A stretch of DNA of 11,633 nucleotides from an uncultured Peptococcaceae bacterium (GTDB taxonomy: Bacteria > Bacillota > Desulfitobacteriia > Desulfitobacteriales > Syntrophobotulaceae), in the NCBI GenBank assembly GCA_937892995.1, contig CALBJS010000120.1:1-11633 (forward strand). Reading direction: 5' to 3'. The notes below the pieces were generated by a model that worked only from the letters and a program-made list of their open reading frames with translations, ran no database searches and was not told where the DNA came from. The first letter of the stretch is position 1. Each line of letters opens with the position of its first letter. Made by a program: the position numbers and the translations under genes. Of this stretch, positions 1 through 9,594 are shown in pieces.

Positions 1-801
1 CCTGTAGTTACAGATCCCAAAAAGGCTAATAAATATCTAAATTATATCGTTAAGGAGATGGAAAACCGTTATGAATTGTTTGCAGCTAATGGTGTAAGGG
101 ATATCGACCATTTTAATAGGACAACGGATACTAAGGCTTTACCCTATATTGTTGTGATTATTGATGAACTCGCAGATTTAATGATGGTAGCTTCCAATGA
201 AATAGAGGAATCGATCTGTCGACTAGCTCAAATGGCCAGGGCAGCCGGTATTCATTTGGTTATTGCCACCCAAAGGCCTTCAGTCAATGTCATTACCGGT
301 CTGATCAAAGCAAATATACCGAGTAGAATTTCTTTCGCGGTATCTTCTCAGATTGATTCCAGAACAATCCTAGATACTAACGGGGCTGAAAAACTTCTTG
401 GGAAAGGTGATATGCTTTATTCACCAATAGGTATGAATAAACCTGTTAGGGTTCATGGCTGTTTTATTGAGGAACAAGAGGTTAAGAATGTTATTGAACA
501 CTGGCGAAGCCAGGGACAAGCTGATTATATCCTTAATGAAGACCAACTTGAAGAGTCTATCTCTGTGGACAAAAACGAAGGGGATTTTGATGAACGTTTC
601 GTTGAAGCGGGAGAACTTGTCATTACTACTGGGGTAGCCTCAATTTCTTTTCTCCAGAGGCGATTAAGGGTAGGCTATTCTCGTGCAGCTCGCTTGATGG
701 ATATGCTTGAAGAGGCCGGGGTGGTAGGAGGATATGAGGGGAATAGACCTAGGGATATCTTAATGTCTCTAGAGGCTTTTAGTAATGAGCATTGTTCATA
801 G
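1..801 (+). CDS. ftsK: DNA translocase FtsK/SpoIIIE, C-terminal part (5' end outside window)
   Basis: The reading frame is open from base 1 and ends at TAG 799-801, leaving 266 residues of the C-terminal motor and DNA-reading parts. Known family role: a hexameric, membrane-anchored ATPase that pumps double-stranded DNA through the division or sporulation septum. Seen: the fragment opens with the family's PVVTDPKKA segment. Walker B is the hydrophobic strand ending IIDELADLMM, with Asp at 163-165 and Glu at 166-168. The conserved ARAAGIHLVIATQRPS block follows at about 235-290, then the IPSRISFAVSSQIDSRTILD and LGKGDMLY motifs. The last 65 or so residues (from about 595) form the gamma winged helix, with FLQRRLRVGYSRAARLMDMLE, which in this family reads polar DNA sequences. 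Walker A, the N-terminal membrane helices and the linker lie to the left. FtsK, SpoIIIE and SftA cannot be told apart from this piece. A terminator follows, so the next gene is probably separate. Confidence 0.96.
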   Translation, partial: PVVTDPKKANKYLNYIVKEMENRYELFAANGVRDIDHFNRTTDTKALPYIVVIIDELADLMMVASNEIEESICRLAQMARAAGIHLVIATQRPSVNVITGLIKANIPSRISFAVSSQIDSRTILDTNGAEKLLGKGDMLYSPIGMNKPVRVHGCFIEEQEVKNVIEHWRSQGQADYILNEDQLEESISVDKNEGDFDERFVEAGELVITTGVASISFLQRRLRVGYSRAARLMDMLEEAGVVGGYEGNRPRDILMSLEAFSNEHCS

Positions 802-839
802 TGGAACATTTCTAAAACAATAGACGTAGGTTATTTAAC

Positions 840-878
840 AAGCATCCTGATCTCCAAGAAGGAAAAGGATGCTTTTTT
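840..878 (+). terminator. Rho-independent terminator of the ftsK/spoIIIE unit
   Basis: A perfect 9-bp stem, AAGCATCCT (840-848) with AGGATGCTT (866-874), has a 17-nt loop and a run of six T at 873-878, two of them in the stem. It starts 38 nt after the translocase stop codon and reads in the + direction, which separates that gene from the glucan synthase. Confidence 0.85.
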
Positions 879-921
879 ATGCCGTTATTTAGATCAACTA
901 AGCCAATAAATGAATTATGCT

Positions 922-970
922 AGGAGAAATGGACATAATGAATAAAGGAAAAATTAGTTGTTGGGGTTGA
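922..970 (+). promoter_or_regulatory. Possible leader peptide ORF (10 codons) just upstream of the glucan synthase
   Basis: AGGAG at 922-926 lies 11 nt before ATG 938-940, which opens a 10-codon frame (MNKGKISCWG) ending at TGA 968-970. The stop is 3 nt before the synthase ATG (974) and in the same frame as the synthase. In-frame ATGs at 917 and 929 could lengthen the peptide, but their spacing to a Shine-Dalgarno is poor. The TGGGG at 962-966 serves as the modest Shine-Dalgarno of the synthase and is itself inside this mini-ORF. The arrangement would suit translational coupling or reinitiation. It may equally be chance: the peptide is too short for coding statistics. I see no clear -35/-10 pair between 879 and 937. 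Confidence 0.35.
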
Positions 971-973
971 AAT

Positions 974-3900
974 ATGAAGAGTACTAGTAATATATTTGCT
1001 AATTTAAACTTTAATAAAAAGGACCAAAATAAAAATATTCTAGACTACGCTGCTGAACTTGGTAAGTTTCATAATTGGTTAGGTCTTAAGAAGACCGGAA
1101 AAAGCCTTTTGCCTACTATAAAGGAACATAGTTCCTTTATAAAAGGATCATATTCTAAGATTAATGAGTATTACTATAAAACCGAAGATCTGATTCCTGC
1201 CGCGGAGTGGTATTTAGATAATTATTACCTCATAAACGGGTTAATCAATGAACTAGTTAATGATCTATCAAAGCAATATGAATCGAAGCTTTTGCATCTA
1301 GCCGGGGGAGACTTTGTAGAATTTCCAAGGATATATTCGATAGTATCAGAATATATGAGAAATAGTGAAAATAATTTTGATTTCCAACAGCTTAAGACTT
1401 TTATAGCCGAATATCAAACTGAGGCTCCCCTCTCCTCAGCCGAGATTTGGGCTATCCCGATTATGCTTAAAATAATAATGTTAGAAAGGATCTTTTATCA
1501 GGTTGAGCGGGTAATCTATATCCAAAAAGAAAGAGAATTTGCGGAGAATTGGCTAAACTCAGTACTTGGGCAAGGTTATAAAGATATTAATTTATCCGAT
1601 GAAAAGTTAGATATTAGTAAATCCTTTTCTACGGTTTCTATAGAAAGAATTGCAAAAAGGCTTAAAGAACATGGTTCGGATGCTAAAGTACTTCTTAATT
1701 GGCTCGATAACCTAGCAAGCAAGCAAAATATGACTGTGGAAAAAGTAATCAGTTCCGAACACTATTACCTTACCTCCCATGGTGTTCTTATGGGTAATAT
1801 CATTACCGCTCTTAAAATGATTAATTCCGAAAACTGGTCAAAGTTTTTTGAGGATGTTAGTTTAGTTCAACAGGTCTTAGAAGGTGACCCTGCAGGTGTT
1901 TTTACAAAGATGGATTTTGAGTCTCGTGATAAGTATAGACATGAGATTGAAGGTCTTGCTAGCAAATATAAAGTCTCAGAGATAATGGTGGCTAAAACTA
2001 TAAATAAAATGGCTATTAGATCTCAAGAGACACCGTTAAATCATGTAGGATATTATTTGTATGGAAAAGGTAGAGAAAAACTGGAAAAAGAGCTCACAGC
2101 TAACTGGGGAAAAGTACGCCAATCATTTTGTGGCTTCTTTTGTCTGTTTAGGCATAACCCGACATTATCTTACCTAGGGATAATTGCACTGGTTACTATT
2201 TTACCGTACTTGCTTTTTGTCGGAATTACTTATAGGGCAATAAATTATGCTTCATTGGGGATATATTTATTAGCTCTTCTTTCGTCTTTATTGTTAATCA
2301 ATGGAATGGCAGTATGTACTCTTAATAGAATATTTTGTAATGTTCTACCAGCAAGTTTCCTTCCTAAACTTGATTTCAGCATGGGAATTCCTGTTGAGAA
2401 TAAAACAGTTGTTATAATTCCGGCCATTTTTACCAGTGCTGAGAAAGTTCGGGAAGAGTTACGACAATTAGAGCTCCACTATTTAAGCAATCAAGAGAAA
2501 AGTCTATATTTTGCTATACTAGGAGATTTTTGTGATGCTCAAGTAGAATCTATACCAGGAGACGAACAGATTATTAAAACTGGAATCAAAGGGATTCAAA
2601 AACTCAATGCCAAATATGGAGAAGAAAAATTTTTCTACTTTCACAGGGCTAGAAAGTGGAATCCCAAAGAAAAAACTTGGATGGGGTGGGAGAGGAAAAG
2701 GGGCAAGTTGATTGAGTTTAACACTTTACTTTTGAATGATGGGGAGACCAGTTATTTCATTAAAAGTGGTAAATGGGACTCGCTTAAGGATGTACGCTAT
2801 ATTATTACCCTTGATGCTGATACCATTCTACCTAGAGATTCTGCACGTAAACTTATTGGGACAATAGCACATCCATTGCAAGCAGCAAAGTTAGACTTTG
2901 ACAAGAATGAAGTAATATCTGGCTATGGAATAATTCAACCCAGAATAGGACTGACCGCAGTTAGTGCTTTCTCGACTCCTTTTTCAACTATATTCACTGG
3001 GACAGCAGGGCTTGACCCCTATACTTGTGCTATTTCTGATATTTATCAGGATTTATTTGGAGAAGGTATTTTCACTGGAAAAGGTATTTATGATCTTAAA
3101 GTATTTCATTCCTTAACTAAGAGTACTTTCCCAGAAAACACAATACTTAGCCATGATCTAATAGAAGGTATCCATGTTCGCACAGGATTAGCTACCGATA
3201 TAGAACTTTTTGATGGTTATCCTACAAAATATCTTTCTTTAACTAAACGTACACATCGTTGGATTAGAGGAGACTGGCAAATAGCAGGTTATATTTTCAA
3301 CAGTGATTTATCAGCTATTTCTCGCTGGAAAATTATTGATAACCTAAGAAGGAGTTTGGAAGCACCGTTTCAGTTTTTGATTATGTTCCTGGCTTTTACC
3401 TATTTGCATAGTATTTTTAGTATTCTTTTTGGACTAATTATACTTAATCTGATTTTGCCACTATTTTTGAATATAATCGATAGAATAATTGACAGAAGTA
3501 TAACGGTTAGAACTTTAAAATATGAGCTTAGGTTAGGATTATCGCAAATAATATTCTCTTTGGGTGTTCTACCTTATCAGGCTTACATACAAACTGATGC
3601 CATTATTAGAAGTATCGTTAGACAAATCATTACTAAACGCCTCTTATTAGAGTGGGAACCAGCCGCGGATTCAGAAAAACAAATCGAATTAAGCCCGGAA
3701 AATTTCTATTCGCTTATGTATCCTGGTATTGTCTTAGCTCTATTATTTCTTATTGGGTATTTTTATGTAAATATTATAACGGGCTTGCTACTCTTCGCTT
3801 TGGCACTCACTTGGATTAGTTCACCATTTTTAGCATATAAATCTAGTCTGCCATATGCTGAGGAGTATAGGCAGATCCCGTTACAGGATAAATCAGAACT

Positions 3901-6900
3901 TAGAAAATGGTCTAGACAGGCATGGGCTTTTTTCGATTTGTTTGTGGATACAGAGAATAATCACCTTCCTCCGGACAATGTTCAGCTTGAGCCTTATAAA
4001 GGGGTGGCACATCGCACATCTCCAACAAATATAGGGTTGGCTTTGCTATCTAATTTAGCTGCTGAGGACCTTGGTTATATTTCTAAGATTAAAATGCTAA
4101 AAAGAATTCGAGATACACTTGAAACAATAGGAAGAATACCAAAATGGAATGGCCATATTTATAATTGGTATGATACTCGAAACCTTGAACCACTTCACCC
4201 TATTTATATTTCTACAGTAGATAGTGGCAATTTTGCTACGTATATGATCGCTCTTAAGAATGGGCTTAAGGAAATGTCCCAGAGACCTTTTATAGAAAAA
4301 AGCATCTTAGAAGGTATAGAAGATACTTACCGTCTTATGGAAAAAAGAGATTTAGGTAATATTCCGGCGATGGGGGATTTTGGTAGAGAATTTCAAGATA
4401 TAAAAAATGGTTATGAGCAATTCGATTTAAAAGCATTTTATCAGTTTATATCTAATTCACTAAATCGATTGAGTTCATTAGAAAAAAATATAGATGAAAT
4501 CAAAGATAAGAACATTGTAGCAAGTAATCCTGAATTCTGGATAACATCCCTCTCTCATATGTTCAAAGATTATAAAAAGGCAATTGAGTGGTATTATCCT
4601 TATCTGTTATTAGAAGACTCACCAGAATCCTTAGAAAAATTGTCTAAGTTAGATGCTCGATCATTGATAAGAGAATATCTCATTCTACTTAAGGAAAATA
4701 AGGAATGCCTTCCTAAGAATTTGATAATCCTTCTGAAAAAAGGATTGAAGAACTCTGTTATCACTCTTCTATGGTCAAGTATACTTCAAAGAAAACTAAG
4801 AAAAATAATTTATGAAATGGATTTTAAATTCCTATTTGATGAGCAAAAAGGGCTATTTTCCATTGGTTATAACATTAGTGAGCAAAGGTTGGACAATTCT
4901 TATTACGATTTATTAGCTTCTGAAGCACGCCAAACGAGCCTTTTTGCCATAGCTAAAGGCGATGTACCCGAAACACATTGGTTTAAACTGGCAAGGCCAC
5001 TTACCAGGATAGAAGGAAATAGATGTCTTGTATCCTGGAGTGGGACGATGTTTGAGTTCCTTATGCCTTTGATTCTTTTCAAGAACTTTCGGGGCACGCT
5101 TATGGATGAAACTTATAGATCAGTTGTTAGGATTCAACACTCTTACACTAGAAAAGAGCAAGCTCCTTGGGGCATATCTGAATCAGGCTTCTTTTCCTTT
5201 GATCTCCAATCGAATTATCAATACAAGGCTTTTGGAGTTCCAGATTTAGGCCTAAAAAGGGGCTTGTCTAAAGATATGGTTATTTCCCCTTACTCTACAT
5301 TTATGGCCTTAGCCGTTGATTGGCAAAGGAGTATCGAGAACCTTAAATTGATGAAAGAGAAGGGGTTTAATGGAATCTATGGTCTTTACGAGGCCATAGA
5401 CTTTACCAAAGCCCGCGTACCTTATAATGAAGAATCTAGCGTGGTTAAAAGTTACATGTCTCATCATCTTGGAATGAGTTTTATATCCCTAAATAATGCG
5501 TTAATTAATAATATAATGCAGGAAAGGTTTCATAGAGAGCCAAGGATCAAATCGATCGAACTACTTCTTCAGGAAAGAGTTCCGCTCAAAGAATATTCTT
5601 TTAACCCCAGTATTGAAGAAATTCCTGAACAAAAAGTTTTTGCAATTTCACGCCAGCAAGGTGAAAGGCCTGCCGTCTATTTTTCCCCGGACACGAATCT
5701 ACCTCGAACCAGTTTTATCTCTAACCGAGAGTATTCAGTCATGCTTACTTTAGGAGGGACAGGCTACAGCCAATACAATGATATTCATGTTACCCGTTGG
5801 CGTGAAGATCCTACCATAGATATGTATGGCTCATTTATTTATGTGCAGAACCTGAATTCGGGAAATATGTGGTCTACAACCTCAAAACCGCTTAATTACC
5901 CAGGTGAAGAATATAAGGTCACTTGTTTTCCCAATTCAATTAGGTATTCTAGAAAAGATGGAAATATAATAAGCCAAACTGAAGGTTTTGTTACCCCTGA
6001 AGATCCGGTAGAAATAAGAAAGGTGTCGCTTACGAATCTTAGTAAATATTCAAGAGATATACAGCTTACAAGTTATTTAGAAGTTGTCTTGGAGCAGTTA
6101 AAAGCTGACATTGCCCATCCCACTTTCAGTAAATTATTTATCCAGACTAGATTTCAAAAGGATACTCTAGTGGCCTTTAGAAGACCAAGACACCATGATC
6201 AGGAAAAACTCTTTTTGATGCACACTCTTTTTGTTGATGGAGAAATGCTTGGAGAAGCAGAATATGAAACTGATAGAACTAAATTTATCGGTCGAGGAAG
6301 AACTTTAGTTAACCCTAAAGCACTGGATTTAAATCAACCCTTATCTAATTCGGTAGGAGCAGTGCTCGATCCAATTATGAGTCTTCGCAGTAGAGTGAGA
6401 ATTAATGCGGGTCAAACAGTCGTAGTCTATTATTTAACCGGTGTAGGAAAAAAGAAAGAGTCAGTCCTTCGTCTTGCCGAAAAATATAGAAGTCGCTATG
6501 CAGTCAATCAGGCCAAAGATTTATCATGGTCTCAAAATTTAATGGAATTGACTAATCTTAATCTATCCTTTAATGAAGCTAACAAAATCTCCAGTCTAGC
6601 TAGTCAGGTGATTTTTCCTGGACCCATACGACGTAATATCAATATTAAAAATAATCAGATGGGACAATCTTCGCTTTGGCCCTTGGGGATATCGGGAGAT
6701 TTGCCAATAATCTTATTAAAAATCCAAGATAATAATCAAGTTAAATTAGTTGATCAAATGTTAAAAATCCATGAGTATTGGAAAATCAAAGGATTGTTTG
6801 TCGATCTTGTCATTCTGAACGAAGATAATACAGGTTATTTCCAATCAATTCATGAAATGATCCATGAAAAAATTAGCATAAGTCATGTCAGAAAACTTGT

Positions 6901-9553
6901 AAATAAACCCGGAGGGGTCTTTCTCTTAAAAAGAGATCAGCTTCTCAATGAAGTAGTCCTATTGCTTCATACAGTATCCCGAATTATTTTCTCGGGAGAA
7001 AAAGGTTCGCTTAATAATCAGATTCTTAGATATGTGCGTTTGGCGGAACAAGACTTGACACCTAATAAGCTAAAAAGCCATACAGAGAAAAATGTTCAGC
7101 AAAACATTGAAATTATTAATAGTAGCAAGGGAAACGAGATTAAAGACAAATTAGTTCTTTACAATGGATATGGCGGATTTACCCAAGATGGCAAAGAGTA
7201 TGTTATTGTTAACGATAATGATAATACAACTCCTTTACCCTGGGTTAACGTAATCTCCAATCCCAAATTTGGGACTCTTGTGACGGAGGCAGGCTCAAGT
7301 TATTCTTGGTCTCAAAACAGTAGGGAGTATAAACTCTCTCCTTGGTCCAACGATCCCTTGTTAGATATTAGTGGGGAGGCCGTATATTTAAGAGATGAAA
7401 AGACAGGTATTTATTGGTCGCCAACACCTCAGCCTGCGAAGGATGACTCACCCTATGTTACTAGACATGGACAAGGTTATTCCGTGTTTGAACATAGTAG
7501 TAAAGGGATAAAACAGCAGACGACAATCTATGTTCCCTTAGATAAAAGTATCAAGATCATTAAGTTAAAACTCACTAATATTACTAATTCAACAAGACAG
7601 CTTTCCGCATATTATTATCTGGAATGGGTCTTAGGTGTTAACCGAGAACAAAATGCACCCTACTTAGTTACTGAATCACAAGAAAACATAATCTTTTGTC
7701 GTAATGTGTATCAGGAAGAGTTTTTCGGCAGAGTTGCTTTCATTTGCACTTTTGGAGAGAGTTATAAATCCTTCACATGTGATCGTCAAGACTTTATCGG
7801 TGTTAACCGAACCCTGAAAAATCCTTTAAGTCTAGATAAAGAAAAATTATCAGGAAAAACAGGAAATGGAATTGATCCCTGTGCAGTTGTACAGGTAGAA
7901 GTAGGGTTAGGACCTATTGAAGAAAAAACAATATATTTCCTTATTGGGGATGAAGAAAATAAAGATTCCGCATTATCTTTAGCTAAAGCTTTTAGCAGTG
8001 AAAGAAAGCTAACAGAATCGTATCAAGAAGTCCTAGATTATTGGGATAACCTATTATCTACTATTCAGATTAGTACTCCAGAAAAATCATTCGATATCCT
8101 ATTTAACCGTTGGTTGGTCTATCAAACTTTAGGTTGCAGAATCTGGGCACGTTCTGCTTTCTATCAGTCGGGAGGTGCCATCGGCTACAGAGATCAATTA
8201 CAAGATGTAATGTCTTTATCGGTTCTTCGACCAGAGATTACGAGAAAGCAAATAATCCTGCACAGTTCAAGACAGTTTCCTGAAGGTGATGTTCAACATT
8301 GGTGGCATCCTGAGAAAGGAAAAGGTATCAGAACAAAGTTTTCTGATGATTTACTCTGGTTACCATATGTAACAGCGGATTATATTGAACATACCGGTGA
8401 TGTCAGCGTACTAGATGAAAGAACGCCATTTCTTGATCAGGGACTTCTTGGTGAAGGTGAAGACGAACGATATGCTATTCCCGTGGTAACTAATAATTGG
8501 GCTACGGTGTACGAACACTGTGTCCGGGCTATAGATCGTAGCCTCAAGTTCGGACAGCATGGTCTACCCTTGATTGGAACGGGCGATTGGAATGATGGAT
8601 TTAGTGCTATCGGCAGAGAAGGAAAGGGCGAAAGTGTTTGGCTGGGATGGTTTGTAATAACTACTCTTAAAGCTTTTCTACCTTTATGTGAAAGACGAGG
8701 GGATCTGCAAAGATTAGCAAGATATCAGGAAATTATTATCAATTTAACAGAAAATATAGAGAAAAATGCTTGGGATGGATCATGGTATCGTAGGGCTTAC
8801 TATGATGATGGTTCCCCATTAGGCTCAATAGCCAATACAGAATGCCAGATAGATTCGATTGCTCAATCCTGGGCAGTAATCTCCCAAAGTGCAAAGAAAA
8901 GCAGAGTAGTTGACGCCATGCTTGCCATGGAAAGGTATCTATGGGATAAAAATGAGGCCATACTTAAGCTATTTACGCCACCTTTTGACAAAACTGAGAA
9001 AAACCCAGGTTATATTAGAGGATATATCCCTGGGGTTCGAGAAAATGGCGGACAGTACACACATGCAGCTATTTGGGCAGTATTAGCGTTAACTAAGCTT
9101 GGGGAAAAGGAGAAAGCACTGGAGCTCTTCAATATGCTTAATCCCATATACCATTCTAGGACGAATACAGAAGTTGCCAAGTACAAAGTTGAACCCTATG
9201 TAATGGCTGCAGATGTTTATACCGTTTACCCTAACGTAGGGCGGGGAGGGTGGAGTTGGTACACAGGTGCTGCTGGCTGGATGTATCAAGCGGCCCTAGA
9301 AGGGATTCTGGGATTTAATATTAAAAGCGATAAGTTGACATTGTCTCCTTGTATTCCACATAGTTGGCAAGAGTTTACCATTAACTATCGTTTTAAAACC
9401 TCAGAGTATAATATTAAAATCAAATTCGTAAATACTGAAGACAAAAGTATTAGTGTGGATGGGGCTAAGCAAGAGAGTTTCCCTATTGACTTAAAAGATG
9501 ATGGTAAAAATCATGTAGTTGAGATCTTGATGGAATATGATTCAAAATTATAA
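974..9553 (+). CDS. Cyclic beta-1,2-glucan synthase (GT84 + cyclisation domain + GH94), 2859 aa
   Basis: Inner-membrane enzyme that builds cyclic beta-1,2-glucan from UDP-glucose, homologous to NdvB/ChvB/Cgs; the length is normal for that family. Residues 1-395 are the family's N-terminal region, including DPAGVFTKMDFESRDKYRH near 305-325. Membrane helices lie near 400-421 and 428-448. The GT84 domain (about 463-790) has D518/D521, the D614-A-D616 motif, FGEGIFTGKGIYD (695-707), SHDLIEG (726-732) and HRWIRGDWQ (761-769). More helices lie near 801-840 and 918-953. The glycoamylase-like cyclisation domain (about 984-1560) carries HRTSPTN (1013-1019), WGISESG (1399-1405) and YMSHHLGMS (from 1494). 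A carbohydrate-binding GH94-N-like module starts near 1580, a degenerate GH94-like segment covers about 1840-2050, a second binding module starts near 2060, and an intact GH94 domain follows (about 2375-2800). That domain has GYRDQLQD (2404-2411), HWWHP (2442-2446), GDWND with likely acid D2541, and ENGGQYTH (2690-2697). The start is ATG 974 behind TGGGG; an in-frame TGA at 968 blocks extension. Confidence 0.95.
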   Translation: MKSTSNIFANLNFNKKDQNKNILDYAAELGKFHNWLGLKKTGKSLLPTIKEHSSFIKGSYSKINEYYYKTEDLIPAAEWYLDNYYLINGLINELVNDLSKQYESKLLHLAGGDFVEFPRIYSIVSEYMRNSENNFDFQQLKTFIAEYQTEAPLSSAEIWAIPIMLKIIMLERIFYQVERVIYIQKEREFAENWLNSVLGQGYKDINLSDEKLDISKSFSTVSIERIAKRLKEHGSDAKVLLNWLDNLASKQNMTVEKVISSEHYYLTSHGVLMGNIITALKMINSENWSKFFEDVSLVQQVLEGDPAGVFTKMDFESRDKYRHEIEGLASKYKVSEIMVAKTINKMAIRSQETPLNHVGYYLYGKGREKLEKELTANWGKVRQSFCGFFCLFRHNPTLSYLGIIALVTILPYLLFVGITYRAINYASLGIYLLALLSSLLLINGMAVCTLNRIFCNVLPASFLPKLDFSMGIPVENKTVVIIPAIFTSAEKVREELRQLELHYLSNQEKSLYFAILGDFCDAQVESIPGDEQIIKTGIKGIQKLNAKYGEEKFFYFHRARKWNPKEKTWMGWERKRGKLIEFNTLLLNDGETSYFIKSGKWDSLKDVRYIITLDADTILPRDSARKLIGTIAHPLQAAKLDFDKNEVISGYGIIQPRIGLTAVSAFSTPFSTIFTGTAGLDPYTCAISDIYQDLFGEGIFTGKGIYDLKVFHSLTKSTFPENTILSHDLIEGIHVRTGLATDIELFDGYPTKYLSLTKRTHRWIRGDWQIAGYIFNSDLSAISRWKIIDNLRRSLEAPFQFLIMFLAFTYLHSIFSILFGLIILNLILPLFLNIIDRIIDRSITVRTLKYELRLGLSQIIFSLGVLPYQAYIQTDAIIRSIVRQIITKRLLLEWEPAADSEKQIELSPENFYSLMYPGIVLALLFLIGYFYVNIITGLLLFALALTWISSPFLAYKSSLPYAEEYRQIPLQDKSELRKWSRQAWAFFDLFVDTENNHLPPDNVQLEPYKGVAHRTSPTNIGLALLSNLAAEDLGYISKIKMLKRIRDTLETIGRIPKWNGHIYNWYDTRNLEPLHPIYISTVDSGNFATYMIALKNGLKEMSQRPFIEKSILEGIEDTYRLMEKRDLGNIPAMGDFGREFQDIKNGYEQFDLKAFYQFISNSLNRLSSLEKNIDEIKDKNIVASNPEFWITSLSHMFKDYKKAIEWYYPYLLLEDSPESLEKLSKLDARSLIREYLILLKENKECLPKNLIILLKKGLKNSVITLLWSSILQRKLRKIIYEMDFKFLFDEQKGLFSIGYNISEQRLDNSYYDLLASEARQTSLFAIAKGDVPETHWFKLARPLTRIEGNRCLVSWSGTMFEFLMPLILFKNFRGTLMDETYRSVVRIQHSYTRKEQAPWGISESGFFSFDLQSNYQYKAFGVPDLGLKRGLSKDMVISPYSTFMALAVDWQRSIENLKLMKEKGFNGIYGLYEAIDFTKARVPYNEESSVVKSYMSHHLGMSFISLNNALINNIMQERFHREPRIKSIELLLQERVPLKEYSFNPSIEEIPEQKVFAISRQQGERPAVYFSPDTNLPRTSFISNREYSVMLTLGGTGYSQYNDIHVTRWREDPTIDMYGSFIYVQNLNSGNMWSTTSKPLNYPGEEYKVTCFPNSIRYSRKDGNIISQTEGFVTPEDPVEIRKVSLTNLSKYSRDIQLTSYLEVVLEQLKADIAHPTFSKLFIQTRFQKDTLVAFRRPRHHDQEKLFLMHTLFVDGEMLGEAEYETDRTKFIGRGRTLVNPKALDLNQPLSNSVGAVLDPIMSLRSRVRINAGQTVVVYYLTGVGKKKESVLRLAEKYRSRYAVNQAKDLSWSQNLMELTNLNLSFNEANKISSLASQVIFPGPIRRNINIKNNQMGQSSLWPLGISGDLPIILLKIQDNNQVKLVDQMLKIHEYWKIKGLFVDLVILNEDNTGYFQSIHEMIHEKISISHVRKLVNKPGGVFLLKRDQLLNEVVLLLHTVSRIIFSGEKGSLNNQILRYVRLAEQDLTPNKLKSHTEKNVQQNIEIINSSKGNEIKDKLVLYNGYGGFTQDGKEYVIVNDNDNTTPLPWVNVISNPKFGTLVTEAGSSYSWSQNSREYKLSPWSNDPLLDISGEAVYLRDEKTGIYWSPTPQPAKDDSPYVTRHGQGYSVFEHSSKGIKQQTTIYVPLDKSIKIIKLKLTNITNSTRQLSAYYYLEWVLGVNREQNAPYLVTESQENIIFCRNVYQEEFFGRVAFICTFGESYKSFTCDRQDFIGVNRTLKNPLSLDKEKLSGKTGNGIDPCAVVQVEVGLGPIEEKTIYFLIGDEENKDSALSLAKAFSSERKLTESYQEVLDYWDNLLSTIQISTPEKSFDILFNRWLVYQTLGCRIWARSAFYQSGGAIGYRDQLQDVMSLSVLRPEITRKQIILHSSRQFPEGDVQHWWHPEKGKGIRTKFSDDLLWLPYVTADYIEHTGDVSVLDERTPFLDQGLLGEGEDERYAIPVVTNNWATVYEHCVRAIDRSLKFGQHGLPLIGTGDWNDGFSAIGREGKGESVWLGWFVITTLKAFLPLCERRGDLQRLARYQEIIINLTENIEKNAWDGSWYRRAYYDDGSPLGSIANTECQIDSIAQSWAVISQSAKKSRVVDAMLAMERYLWDKNEAILKLFTPPFDKTEKNPGYIRGYIPGVRENGGQYTHAAIWAVLALTKLGEKEKALELFNMLNPIYHSRTNTEVAKYKVEPYVMAADVYTVYPNVGRGGWSWYTGAAGWMYQAALEGILGFNIKSDKLTLSPCIPHSWQEFTINYRFKTSEYNIKIKFVNTEDKSISVDGAKQESFPIDLKDDGKNHVVEILMEYDSKL

Positions 9554-9573
9554 TAATGTACGGGACAATATGC

Positions 9574-9594
9574 AGTTGATAACAGCTCTTTTTT
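9574..9594 (+). terminator. Weak possible terminator after the glucan synthase
   Basis: A short stem AGTTG (9574-9578) with CAGCT (9583-9587), one pair being G-U, has a 4-nt loop and is followed by C and six T (9589-9594). It sits 20 nt after the synthase stop. The stem has only five pairs, so termination may be partial, and it overlaps the candidate promoter of the next gene. Confidence 0.4.

Noticed and set aside
455..637. Second-frame ORF inside the ftsK/spoIIIE gene
   Set aside because: It overlaps the conserved motor and winged-helix coding sequence in another frame and resembles no protein I recognise.
968..970. TGA as a recoded (selenocysteine) codon joining the mini-ORF to the glucan synthase
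   Set aside because: No convincing SECIS-like hairpin follows the TGA, a usable ATG with a Shine-Dalgarno sits 3 nt later, and the family needs no such N-terminal residue.
4440..4815. Lysine/glutamate-rich stretch of the synthase (about residues 1156-1281) as a possible inserted domain
   Set aside because: Family members carry a variable helical region at this place before the MDFxFLFD segment, so it is more likely normal linker variation than an insertion.
4903..5097. Minus-strand open frame inside the glucan synthase gene
   Set aside because: It lies wholly opposite conserved coding sequence of the cyclisation domain, has no recognisable protein features, and is the usual shadow of a long ORF. 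The same applies to minus-strand frames at 2245-2427 and 9089-9289.
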